DNA of 64,000 nt, from assembly GCA_036435485.1 (NCBI GenBank), contig CM071594.1, positions 194,026,216 to 194,090,215 of the forward strand, given 5' to 3'. The notes under the pieces were generated by a model. The model had not been told where the DNA came from and searched no databases. It saw only the letters and a list, made by a program, of their open reading frames with translations. Source of the DNA: Saposhnikovia divaricata. Lineage: Eukaryota; Streptophyta; Magnoliopsida; Apiales; Apiaceae. The position numbers and the translations under genes are program-made. The first letter of the stretch is position 1; every line of letters starts with the position of its first letter. Below are positions 56,171 to 64,000 of this stretch, in pieces.

Positions 56171-57973
56171 GTCATCAAAAGACATATAATGATGAGGAAT
56201 TACAAAAATTTTATTAAGAATAGCTGTAGAGGGATGTCTCAATCGACAATGCCACAACTGAGTATCAGCATCAAGCACAGTATTACAAACAAATTTATGT
56301 AAAGATGTTTCAACAGTAACAGGGGTACAAGTACTAGTACTAATACTAGGTTTGTCTGGATATAGGTTTGGAACAAAGAACTTGTATAGGCCATCTTGCA
56401 GACTACCAATCTCTCTCCCCTTCTTCAAAGTAAGGTCCTGCAAAACACAGGTGTTGGCATAGAAAACAAGGGCAAGTGAAGGGTGAGAAATTAATTTGGC
56501 AACAGAAATAAGGTTACAATTAAAATCAGGTACACAAAGAACATCAAAAAGACAAATGTCCTTGGTTAACTGCAATGAGCCTGAATGAGTAATAGCAACT
56601 GTTTTACCATCAGGTAAAAACAATTCAGCCTGTAAAGGCTTCAGGTCATGCAAAATGTGTTTATGACAAGTGATGTGATTTGTTGCTCCTGAATCCAGGA
56701 TCCAGGTATGACATTGAGAAGTATCTGGAGTAACGACAGAATGAACAGTGACAATAGAACATGAATATGATGATTGAAGGTTACAGAAATCAGTACCAAT
56801 CATCTGAGATGAAGAATTCATACTCCAATTATTTGTTTGCCTGATAGTGTCTTGGATCATTTTAGACAATTGCTGGCACTGAGCATCTGTAAATGGCATA
56901 GACTGTTTCAAAGGTTCAGGTACACTTTCAGCTGAACTAGCATGAGGAGATTGAGTTGAGACTTGTGCTGCAGACTTATGACCAGAACTAGGAGGATTTT
57001 GTGCCTTTCTTGGCTTAGGTTTTCGTTTGCCATAAAGCTTATGCCAGTCAGGATATCCATGCAAGCAGAAACAATTTTCTCGAGTATGTCTAGCAGTATT
57101 GCAATAGTCACAAACAACATCAGATGCTTGTTTCTTCTGAGAGTTGGAAGATACAATCTGAGCACCAGTCTTGTATTTTGCTAGATTATTATACTTAACA
57201 TTCATAGCCATGCTATCAGCAAGAGGTGACTGACTCTGTTTACTGAATTCTCTCTGAGATTCCTCTTGCAGCAGTATAGAGAAGGCTTGACTAATAGTAG
57301 GTATAGGCTGCATCATCAATAGTTGCCCCCTAACCGCAGTATACTGATCACTAAGTCCCATGAGAAACTGACTCAACTTAAACGTGTCTTCAAATTTGTC
57401 AAGTTTTTGAGCACTTTCACAAGTACAATTACGAGTCACACATACACACTTAGGCATTGGATTTAAAGTGTCGATTTCATCAATGAGAGTACGAAATTTA
57501 GTAAAATAAGCAGTAATACTCATATTACCCTGAACCAGAGAGCTGAGTTCTTTCCTAAGATGAAAAACACGAGGCATGTTTGATTATGAAAATCTAACAG
57601 CAAGATCATCCCAAATTTCTTTTGCAGTTGAAAAATAAGCAACACTATTACGAATTTCAACAGACATTGAGTTTAACAGCCAGAAAAGCACCATATCATT
57701 ATAACGAGACCACACAGCAAAATGTACAGATGTAGATAAAGGTTTAGGCAAAGATCCATCAATCATACCGAGTTTCATCTTAGCAGATAAGGCAATAGAC
57801 ACAGATCGACTCCACTGATAGTAATTCTGCTCAGTAAGAACTTGAGTAACCAAAGGAGTACCTGGATTATCTGATGTTTGTAGAAAGTAAGGATGATTTA
57901 CATCAATAACACCAGAAATAGCAGAAGTAGATGCTCCTGTGGTGCCAATTGTTGCAGCAGCATAAGATGCCAT
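56171..57973 (-). pseudogene. copia Gag, protease and pre-integrase of the older minus-strand element
   Basis: Starts with ATG at 57973. The Gag domain is Retrotran_gag_3-like (HPYFLQTSDNPGTPLV, YYQWSRSVSIALSAKMKLG, AKEIWDDL). An in-frame TAA at 57584-57586 replaces the residue before SNMPRVFHLRKELSSL, after which the frame is open to 56144. It continues through a C-x2-C knuckle-like segment (CDYCNTARHTRENCF), the protease WILDSGATNHITCH and the pre-integrase WHCRLRHPSTAILNKI. The sequence is cut at 56171 by the young copia and resumes at 51312. The leader upstream of the ATG is cut by the CACTA element at 58133, so its 5' LTR is outside the window. Confidence 0.87.
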
Positions 57974-58132
57974 ATCAAATTACACAAGAACACGCAGATA
58001 ACAATGATCAATTGAGAGAAAGAGCTGACAGAGATCGTAACAGAGATCGTAATATAGATCGCACAATCGATATAACCATCAAAAGCTGTCAAACCAAATG
58101 AGAGAGATTATAGAACGAGAGAGATAGAGATT

Positions 58133-58145
58133 CACTACAAGAAAA
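58133..58145 (+). repeat. CACTA terminal inverted repeat (left)
   Basis: CACTACAAGAAAA, typical terminal sequence of plant CACTA elements, immediately followed by palindromic 'tttcctaccg...cggtaggaaa' sub-terminal repeats. Confidence 0.88.
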
Positions 58146-58720
58146 ACGGGCTTTTCCTACCGTCAAATCGGTAGGAAAAGGCCCAAAATCGGTAGGAAAT
58201 GTAGCATTTCCTACCGGCCCCCTCCGGTAGGAAATGCTTAAGTAGGAAATGACTTTGGTAGGAAATGATACTGACCTGGTCAACGTGGGGCCCACATAAT
58301 GACGTGGCATGCCACATAGCATGGACCCACATGCCAACTTGGACGATGACGTGGCAACACGTCAGATGCCATGTCATATGACACGTGGGCAGGCCCCACA
58401 CACGTCATCAGCCATGTGTGGAAATTGTGGCATCTGAAAAGGCATTTCCTACCGACTGCTTTTGCACATATCGGTAGGAATTGTTCCAGGAACATTGTAT
58501 AATAGCATTTCCTACCGCTCATCGGCTGCTTTTTTATAAATTCTATTTTTTGGTTTCCCCTGTTCTGCAAATAGCACCAATCTTTCAAAACATACATACA
58601 AACCAAAAAGAAAACCAACATATAAATCAAACCATACAAAACAATTCATTTACAAAATAATCATTCATCATTACATAATTAAACATCCACCTTATCACAC
58701 CAATAAACATTTCCACCTTA

Positions 58721-58918
58721 TCACACCAATAATTCAAGTATACCACCATCAACATCAACCAAAAAGATCCGAAGATCATCACAATTCAGAGCGTCATTGG
58801 ACTGCAAAGGTAACGGGACAATCATGTCATGATCGCTTTGATTCCGTTGAATACCATCGTCTTGGCTAGAAGGCACTGATGTATCTCCATAGCGGCTTCT
58901 AACTGGTACAATTTCAGC
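58721..58918 (-). CDS. unidentified exon-like frame in the CACTA interior
   Basis: A minus-strand frame following an AG acceptor at 58919-58920 reads AEIVPVRSRYGDTSVPSSQD and ends at a stop at 58721. I do not recognise the protein. It lies downstream, in orientation, of the captured methyltransferase exons and may be the 3' part of a chimeric transcript. Confidence 0.35.
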   Translation of the reverse strand, partial: AEIVPVRSRYGDTSVPSSQDDGIQRNQSDHDMIVPLPLQSNDALNCDDLRIFLVDVDGGILELLV

Positions 58919-59074
58919 CTGCAAAAGTACGACCATATAAAAGAAATGTATGCAGTTATGGTGTCCACCCACGTTAGGTAATTTTCTTCTCGGACAGATC
59001 TAACTAGCATCTTATTTGGTACACAGTTGCTACAACAGACTTAGCTGGGACGTAATAAATTACAGTGTTATCAA

Positions 59075-59645
59075 TTGAGGAACTCTAAATGCTCCAGCTT
59101 CAAGTATGCCAAGCCGAACCTGAGTAGAGAAGGAATCACTTAAACGTTATATACACCTCAAAACAAAGCAGTAGAATATTGACATCTATGAACTCATATA
59201 CTGATATTCACCTGGTAACCCATCTCAAGAAGTGAAGCAATAGCTAGGCGGAATGTCTATCCCTTGTTAAAAGGACACAAAATTCCTCACATTCTCGAGA
59301 AGAAAATACTTTGGACGATAATAATCTGGAAAGGATAAAAATGCTAAAATCATCTCGCATTGTACTTTACTCCAAGAGCTCTGGTTGAATCTATTCATCC
59401 CAGAGAATCCCTGCAATTTACATTAAGTACGTGTAAATATGAATTATTACAAGAAACTTCTACGCTTTTTTAAGGAGAAGGCAAAAAACTTCACAAACCT
59501 TACATGGGGGCCTCCATTGATAAAGTCTACCTGTCCTCGCAATGGCAAATTCTTTAGTTCCTCCTCACTTAATTTCGCAGCTAATTCTGCAGCCTCTGGC
59601 GTTGAAATGCAATCATCTGCATCTCCATTATTATCCACGATGGCC
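59075..59645 (-). pseudogene. captured fragment of MET1-type DNA (cytosine-5) methyltransferase
   Basis: Three minus-strand exon-like blocks. 59645-59504 reads NGDADDCISTPEAAELAAKL and LRGQVDFINGGP. 59410-59212 reads GFSGMNRFNQSSWSKVQCEM and PKYFLLENVRNFVSF. From 59119 leftward it reads VRLGILEAGAF. Introns with AG and GT ends are kept, so genomic DNA was captured. In MET1/DNMT1 enzymes GGPPCQGFSG holds the catalytic Cys; here the first block ends GGPH, the PCQ codons being lost by small deletions at the exon end. Block 2 has an extra base and a TAG. The fragment cannot encode an active methyltransferase. Confidence 0.83.
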
Positions 59646-60000
59646 CTGCATCAGAAGTAACTTATGAAAACTAGTTCCTGAAACGAAGGAGAGAAACCAA
59701 CATGGTTAAAAACTTTAAGTGATTGACAATTATTCAATTCATTCCATCAACTTATGGATATATACAGGGGGGAAAGATAATAGACCAAATATTTGAACAG
59801 CAAGATGGGTAAAAAATAGCCAGAGATCATGCTATGCGAGTAGCAGCTACTAACTCGCACAGGTCAATTTGATTTGAGGCAATCATTTAAAGCCTAAATC
59901 TGCAGTAACCTGTGTAGCAATAATTGCTCCACCCTTGATGTAAATTCACTGATAAAGACCTATAGGCTTTAACATGTTTTAAACAGAGAGTAAAGCTTAC

Positions 60001-60279
60001 TCTGAGCTTATTTGCGTCAGCGCATTTACCAAAACATCCAACAACAATCCTTCACCAGTTCCAATATCCACCCTGTCACATGCAAATGGCTTTGTCAAGT
60101 TTAAAATACATCAGTACATGGTTATATAGAAAGAATCATTTACACTAGGCTGCATACCATATTCGTGCTATGTTATCTTGAATCTCTAAATCCCCGATGT
60201 TATAGAATGTAGTTGGTGTAACATTTGCCCCCTGAATAGCATCGTAAACTGGTCTTTTATCCATAGGAGATTGTGATAA
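60001..60279 (-). pseudogene. unidentified exons between the captured DnaJ and MET1 fragments
   Basis: Two exon-like blocks, 60279-60158 and 60072-60001, join in phase to give PMDKRPVYDAIQGANVTPTT, FYNIGDLEIQDNIARIW and VDIGTGEGLLLDVLVNALTQ. They continue in phase into the MET1 fragment. I do not recognise the source. A glycine-rich DIGTGEG could suggest a methyltransferase-like fold, but that is a guess. Confidence 0.4.
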
Positions 60280-60512
60280 CTGGAATACAACACAATGTCA
60301 AAATATGCAAATAAGAGTATTACAGAACCTGAAGTGCAGTATGCAAAAGGTATCAATTTTGACTAGTACAAATGTTTCCATGTCAAGGCTATTTATATGT
60401 GACGCTTACTTGGAGATCACACTCTCTAGTTGTTAGGCAGCTGATTTCCTGATCAAGTACTTTATTATACCTCACATTGTCAAACATAAAAAATATAAAT
60501 GATAATGCTTAC

Positions 60513-60766
60513 TTAGATATGCAATATTTTCCATTGCGATCGTATACATCTCTTTGCACTGGATCACTCAAAACCTGGTAAGCTTCGCCTAGTACCTGTA
60601 GACATCTAATATACCTCTTAAAAAGGCGAATTACATCACACAAGTCATGAGAGACTTAAAGTTGTTTATCTACACTTTTTGCCCAAGTAAGGAACAGATC
60701 ACTTGCCTGAAATCTCTCAGCAGCCTTAGGGTCATTTGGGTTTTTATCAGGATGAGCCTGTCTTGC
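60513..60766 (-). pseudogene. captured DnaJ J-domain fragment
   Basis: Block 60766-60707 encodes ARQAHPDKNPNDPKAAERFQ with the HPD motif that stimulates Hsp70 ATPase. Block 60595-60513 encodes VLGEAYQVLSDPVQRDVYDR and NGKYCIS. The match is to plant chaperone DnaJ 10-type proteins. The intron between them has an AG acceptor and, for the first block, a GC donor (TTTCAG|GCAAGT). The N-terminal helix of the J domain and all C-terminal regions are missing. Confidence 0.83.
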
Positions 60767-61440
60767 CTGTACCAGTAGAAGTAGAAATAGAAAAAAGAAA
60801 GTGTTAAAGAGAATGTAATTGCAGAAAAAACTTGCGACTCCTTAACGGTTTCACATATGCTTGAACTTAACAATTTCAATTATTCAGTGGCTACCAAAGT
60901 TGAAGATCTAATTACCTAAATTAAAGTGAGCCAAATCGAAATCCACAACCCAGCAGCACAATTAGGAAGGAAACAAACAACTCGGTAAACTCAGAAACCA
61001 AAATGCCGCAAAAAGCTAACCCTATTAACGAAAATAACACAGGACTGAGCTGAGAAACCAAGAACAACCCTCGGCGAATTCCATACTCATTACAGTTTGA
61101 ACAACGAACAGAAATCAGTGACTCGATAATTCAGAACCAACATCACAACCTTGAAGCTTCAGTATAACAAATTCAAATATATTCAAAGTACACTCAGCTG
61201 GACACTCTATTCATACAAATAACACACCGGTAACAATTATACATACACATCACATATAGTTACACACCCTAGCAGCCCAATTCGGATCAATAGTACCGCC
61301 CAATTCGGATCAATAGATACCAATTAAGAGGTAAAAAGAGATAAAGAGAAACAAATACCAATTAAGAGATAAAGAGAGACAGAGATGAATGCAGTGTAAG
61401 GGAGAGAGTGAGAGAAGTGATAAGGAAAAGGTAGTGTAAA
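60767..61440. other. non-coding CACTA interior
   Basis: AT-rich sequence upstream, in minus orientation, of the DnaJ fragment. No further exon is recognised. Two direct copies of 'cccaattcggatcaatag' (61277, 61299) and two of 'taccaattaagag' (61318, 61357) are small local repeats. Confidence 0.4.
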
Positions 61441-61538
61441 CTGTAAAGTGATCGGATTATTATTACCTAAACTTTCGGTGCATTAATTTTTTTTTGTGAA
61501 ATTTGGGCGCCACTTTGCAAAAAGAAAAGAAAAACAGA

Positions 61539-62900
61539 GCCGAGAATCGAACCCCCATCTCCAGCAACATTTGTTTCACTTCAAACCACTATGCCAAGGT
61601 GTTTCTTGTGTTTTATATTTACTCTTAAATTATATAACCATAACACATTATTTTTCATTTTTCATTAAAAAATCTTTACAAATGAACTTTAAAAATCATA
61701 ATTTTTTTTGTAAACTAGTTGACCGTTAAATTACCTAATCAAATAAATTTATTATATTTTTAAAATTTTGGAATAATATTTAAAAAGATTGATCTTGACT
61801 CCTATACAATTCGATCATCAAAATTCTAATTAAAAATAATCGAATCAAGAATCGAGAACGAAAGCTAGTTTAGGGGTTAAAGTTAAATTACTAGTTGACC
61901 GTTATATTACCTAATCAAATAAATTTATTATTTTTTTAAAATTTTGGAATAAAATTTAAGAAGATTGATCTTGAATCCCGTACAGTTCGATCGTCGAAAT
62001 TCTAATTAAAAACAATCGAATCAAGAATCGAGAACGAAAACTAGTTTAGGGGTTAAAGTCAAATTACCTAATCAAATAAATTTATTATTTTTTTAAAATT
62101 TTGGAATAATATTTAAAAAGATTGATCTTGACTCCTGTAGAGTTCGATCGTCGAAATTCTAATTAAAAATAATTGAATCATGAATCGAGAACGAAAGCTA
62201 GTTTAGGGGTTAAAGTCAAATTACTAGTTGACAATTAAATTAATTAGTCAAATAAATTTATTATTTTTTTAAAATTTTGGAATAATATTTAAAAATATTG
62301 ATCTTGACTCCCGTACAGTTCGATCGTCGAAATTCTAATTAAAAATAATCGAATCAAGAATCGGGAACGAAAACTAGTTTAGGGGTTAAAGTCAAAAATA
62401 AAATAAAATTAGTGAATCTAGTGTGACATGCATCATAAAAACAGTGAGATTAAAATTTGTGTTTTTATGTATTTTAATTCGAATTTTATATTTTTTTATT
62501 TTTATTTAAATTTTTAGTGTAATTCACAGACTAGTTAAAAATAGGGTGAAGTATCACAAAAATAGAAAATTAGTGAATCTAGTGTAACATGAATCACCGA
62601 ATTAATGAGTATTAATATTTGAATTTTTACAAATTTCAACATTAATTTATACTAATTCATTTTTTTTAAAAAAAATTCACGATCCAACTCTAAGGATTTC
62701 AAGATCACTATGAATTAGTGACATTTTCAAAAAATTGTGATTTTTAAAGTTCATTTGTAAATACTTTTTAATGAAAAAGTGAAAAATAATGTGTTGTGGT
62801 TATATAATTTAAGAGTAAAATAAAACACAAGAAACACCTTGGCATAGTGGTTTGAAGTGATAAAATTGGGGTTGGAGATGGGGGTTCGATTCCCAGTAGG
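61539..62900. repeat. inverted repeat with tRNA-like ends, about 165-bp arms
   Basis: The left arm (61539-61705) and right arm (62735-62900) are inverted copies sharing 'aaacaccttggcatagtggtt' and 'aataatgtgttgtggttata' type sequence in opposite orientation. The right arm carries TGGCATAGTGG (62840-62850, A box) and GGTTCGATTCC (62883-62893, B box) with tRNA-like spacing. The left arm has the same on the minus strand with one mismatch in the B box. About 1 kb of mostly tandem repeats separates the arms. Confidence 0.8.
61717..62395 (+). repeat. tandem array, about 155-177-bp unit, about four copies
   Basis: Each unit contains 'gattgatcttgactcc', 'gttcgatcgtcgaaattcta', 'aatcgagaacgaaa', 'ctagtttaggggttaaagtc' and 'aaataaatttattattttt'. 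Unit landmarks fall at 61797, 61974, 62130 and 62306. More than one further unit occurs at 63748-64000. Confidence 0.9.
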
Positions 62901-62917
62901 CTCATTTTTCATTTTAA

Positions 62918-63060
62918 GCCATTTCCTACCGGTTAGAAAAGGATATGTAAGGTAGGCGGTGGGAAATAAAACAGGAGGCATGTAAGAATGCATTTCCCAG
63001 GCCATTTCCTACCGCCACTAGCCATTTCCTACCGCGTTTCGATGAAGGCGGTAGGAATTA
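62918..63060. repeat. CACTA sub-terminal repeat cluster
   Basis: Copies of 'gccatttcctaccg' and 'gcggtaggaattactgggtt' match motifs at 58150-58530 and 63660-63740. They are probable transposase binding sites by analogy with En/Spm. Confidence 0.7.
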
Positions 63061-63238
63061 CTGGGTTTTAACATATTATTTTTTTCACTTAGTTTATCCA
63101 TATCTAGATTAAAAAATTTTGCTAGAAGCATTGCAATTAAATGTTTTGTAATACAATATCTATTACATAACAATTATTAGCATCACAATAACCAAATTCA
63201 TAACAATTATTAGCATCACAATATCTATTACATAAATT

Positions 63239-63366
63239 TTCTTCATTTTCTTCATCTTCTTCTTCTTCTTCTTCTTCTTCTTCTTCTTCTTCTTCTTCTT
63301 CTTCTTCTTCTTCTTCTTCTTCTTCTTCTTCTTCTTCTTCTTCATTTTCTTCATCTTCTTCTTCTT
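63239..63366. repeat. (TTC)n microsatellite
   Basis: About 40 TTC/CTT units with a few TTTTC interruptions. The lysine-rich reading frame on the other strand is an artefact. Confidence 0.97.
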
Positions 63367-63659
63367 AAACAGTCATTATCATCAAAATACACCAGAGATA
63401 TATCCAAATCATCATTTGATGCAAGTAGTTAGGATACCATTGTCGGATTTCCATGTAGTAAAACACAACGATAACAATGATAAGTATAAAAAAATTCGAA
63501 ATCCAAAACCATGGATCCATGTATAAGGGGGATGATTTACAGAAAGAGAATATGTAACCTTAACCCTAGCCACTCTTCTTTCTCTTCAGCAGCTCCTCTT
63601 TCTAAAAACCTTAACCCTAAAAAGTACATCTTAATGTATTTATAGGGAGAGGTAGAGAT

Positions 63660-63740
63660 GGCCGGTAGGAAATGGTTGTGTGCGGTAGGAATTACTGGGT
63701 TTCGAATGGTAGGAAATGTCTCTTTGCAGTAGGAAATAGT
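63660..63740. repeat. CACTA sub-terminal repeat cluster, second
   Basis: Four copies of 'ggtaggaaat' or 'ggtaggaatt' in one orientation, with 'gcggtaggaattactgggtt' matching 63049. Another tandem-array unit follows to the window end. Confidence 0.7.
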
Positions 63741-64000
63741 GGGTTTTAAAAAAATTGGAATAACATTTAAAAAGATTGATCTTGACTTCCGTACGGTTAG
63801 ATCGTCGAAATTCTATTTCAAAATGATCGAATCAAGAATCGGGAACGAAAACTAGTTTTGGGATTAAAGTCAAATTACTAGTTGACCGTTTAATTACAAA
63901 ATCAAATAAATTTTTAAATTTTTTAAAATTTTAGTATATGATTTAATAAGATTGATCTTGACTCCCGTATGGTTCATCGTCGAAATTCTATTTCAAAATG

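Larger units (their letters stand above)
58133..64000. mobile_element. CACTA (En/Spm) transposon with captured gene fragments, right end outside window
   Basis: The left end begins CACTACAAGAAAAACGGG, the standard CACTA terminus. Sub-terminal copies of 'tttcctaccg' and its complement 'cggtaggaaa' cluster at 58150-58530, 62920-63060 and 63660-63740. No TNP2-type transposase frame is seen. The interior holds exons of host-like genes (59075-60766), an inverted pair of tRNA-like modules, a tandem array and a TTC microsatellite. It lies in the leader of an older copia element. Because the right terminus is not seen, the extent is a minimum. Confidence 0.82.

Noticed and set aside
61277..61430. Promoter of the captured DnaJ-MET1 chimera
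   Set aside because: Only small direct repeats and AT-rich sequence; no TATA or start evidence can be defended.
62831..62900. Functional tRNA gene
   Set aside because: A and B boxes are present, but I could not build a complete cloverleaf with acceptor stem and anticodon; better read as a tRNA-derived SINE-like head.
63163..63354. Lysine-rich minus-strand reading frame
   Set aside because: It is the translation of the (TTC)n microsatellite; no gene context.

Overview
This is plant nuclear DNA from a large, repeat-dominated genome, probably a eudicot. The evidence is nested LTR retrotransposons of plant-specific lineages (Tekay-like chromovirus, Athila-like gypsy, SIRE-like and other copia elements), a CACTA transposon, a plastid DNA insertion, and one spliced host gene whose product matches plant ESF2/ABT1 ribosome-biogenesis proteins. 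The species cannot be named from the sequence.

Layout. 1-6050 (+): 3' end of a Tekay-like gypsy element (internal tail plus a 4.7 kb LTR), inserted in the protease region of a SIRE-like copia element (6051-9355, -). That element lies in the gag of a second SIRE-like copia (9356-11487, -), which abuts a decayed Tekay chromovirus (11488-20905, -). The chromovirus is split by a 4,978-bp solo LTR (14017-18994) with target duplication CTATC. That solo LTR carries microsatellites, a minisatellite, two (TA)n-bracketed foldback elements and a hAT-type MITE. 21035-24693: a copia LTR split by a 2.6 kb solo LTR (duplication AGTGC) that itself holds a Tourist-like MITE. 24724-25660: a further SIRE-like LTR remnant and a possible Helitron end. 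25657-39628: an Athila-like element with both LTRs (26345-39238, -), sitting in a (TA)n tract between two foldback elements and carrying a 3.3 kb solo LTR (duplication TGCAC) in its gag.

39699-47235 is the genic island. The ESF2/ABT1-like gene has seven coding exons (40426-44804, +) encoding 247 residues, with a telo-box upstream. Its fifth intron holds a complete short non-autonomous LTR retrotransposon inserted in one half of a local tandem duplication. Downstream is another tandem duplication (about 0.75 kb), one copy of which took up 409 bp of plastid DNA (trnR-ACG/rrn5 region); the other copy preserves the empty site.

48382-58132 is an old copia element (-) split by a very young copia element (+, 51313-56170) whose 303-bp LTRs read as identical. 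From 58133 to the window edge is a CACTA transposon that has captured exons of a MET1-type DNA methyltransferase and a DnaJ protein. It also carries a tandem repeat array bracketed by inverted tRNA-like modules.

Only the ESF2/ABT1-like gene looks like a functional host gene. The young copia element is nearly intact but has a frameshift before its RNase H. The most notable structures are the (TA)n-bracketed foldback families, the methyltransferase capture by a transposon, the filled/empty plastid insertion pair, and tandem hairpin arrays inside the very long LTRs.
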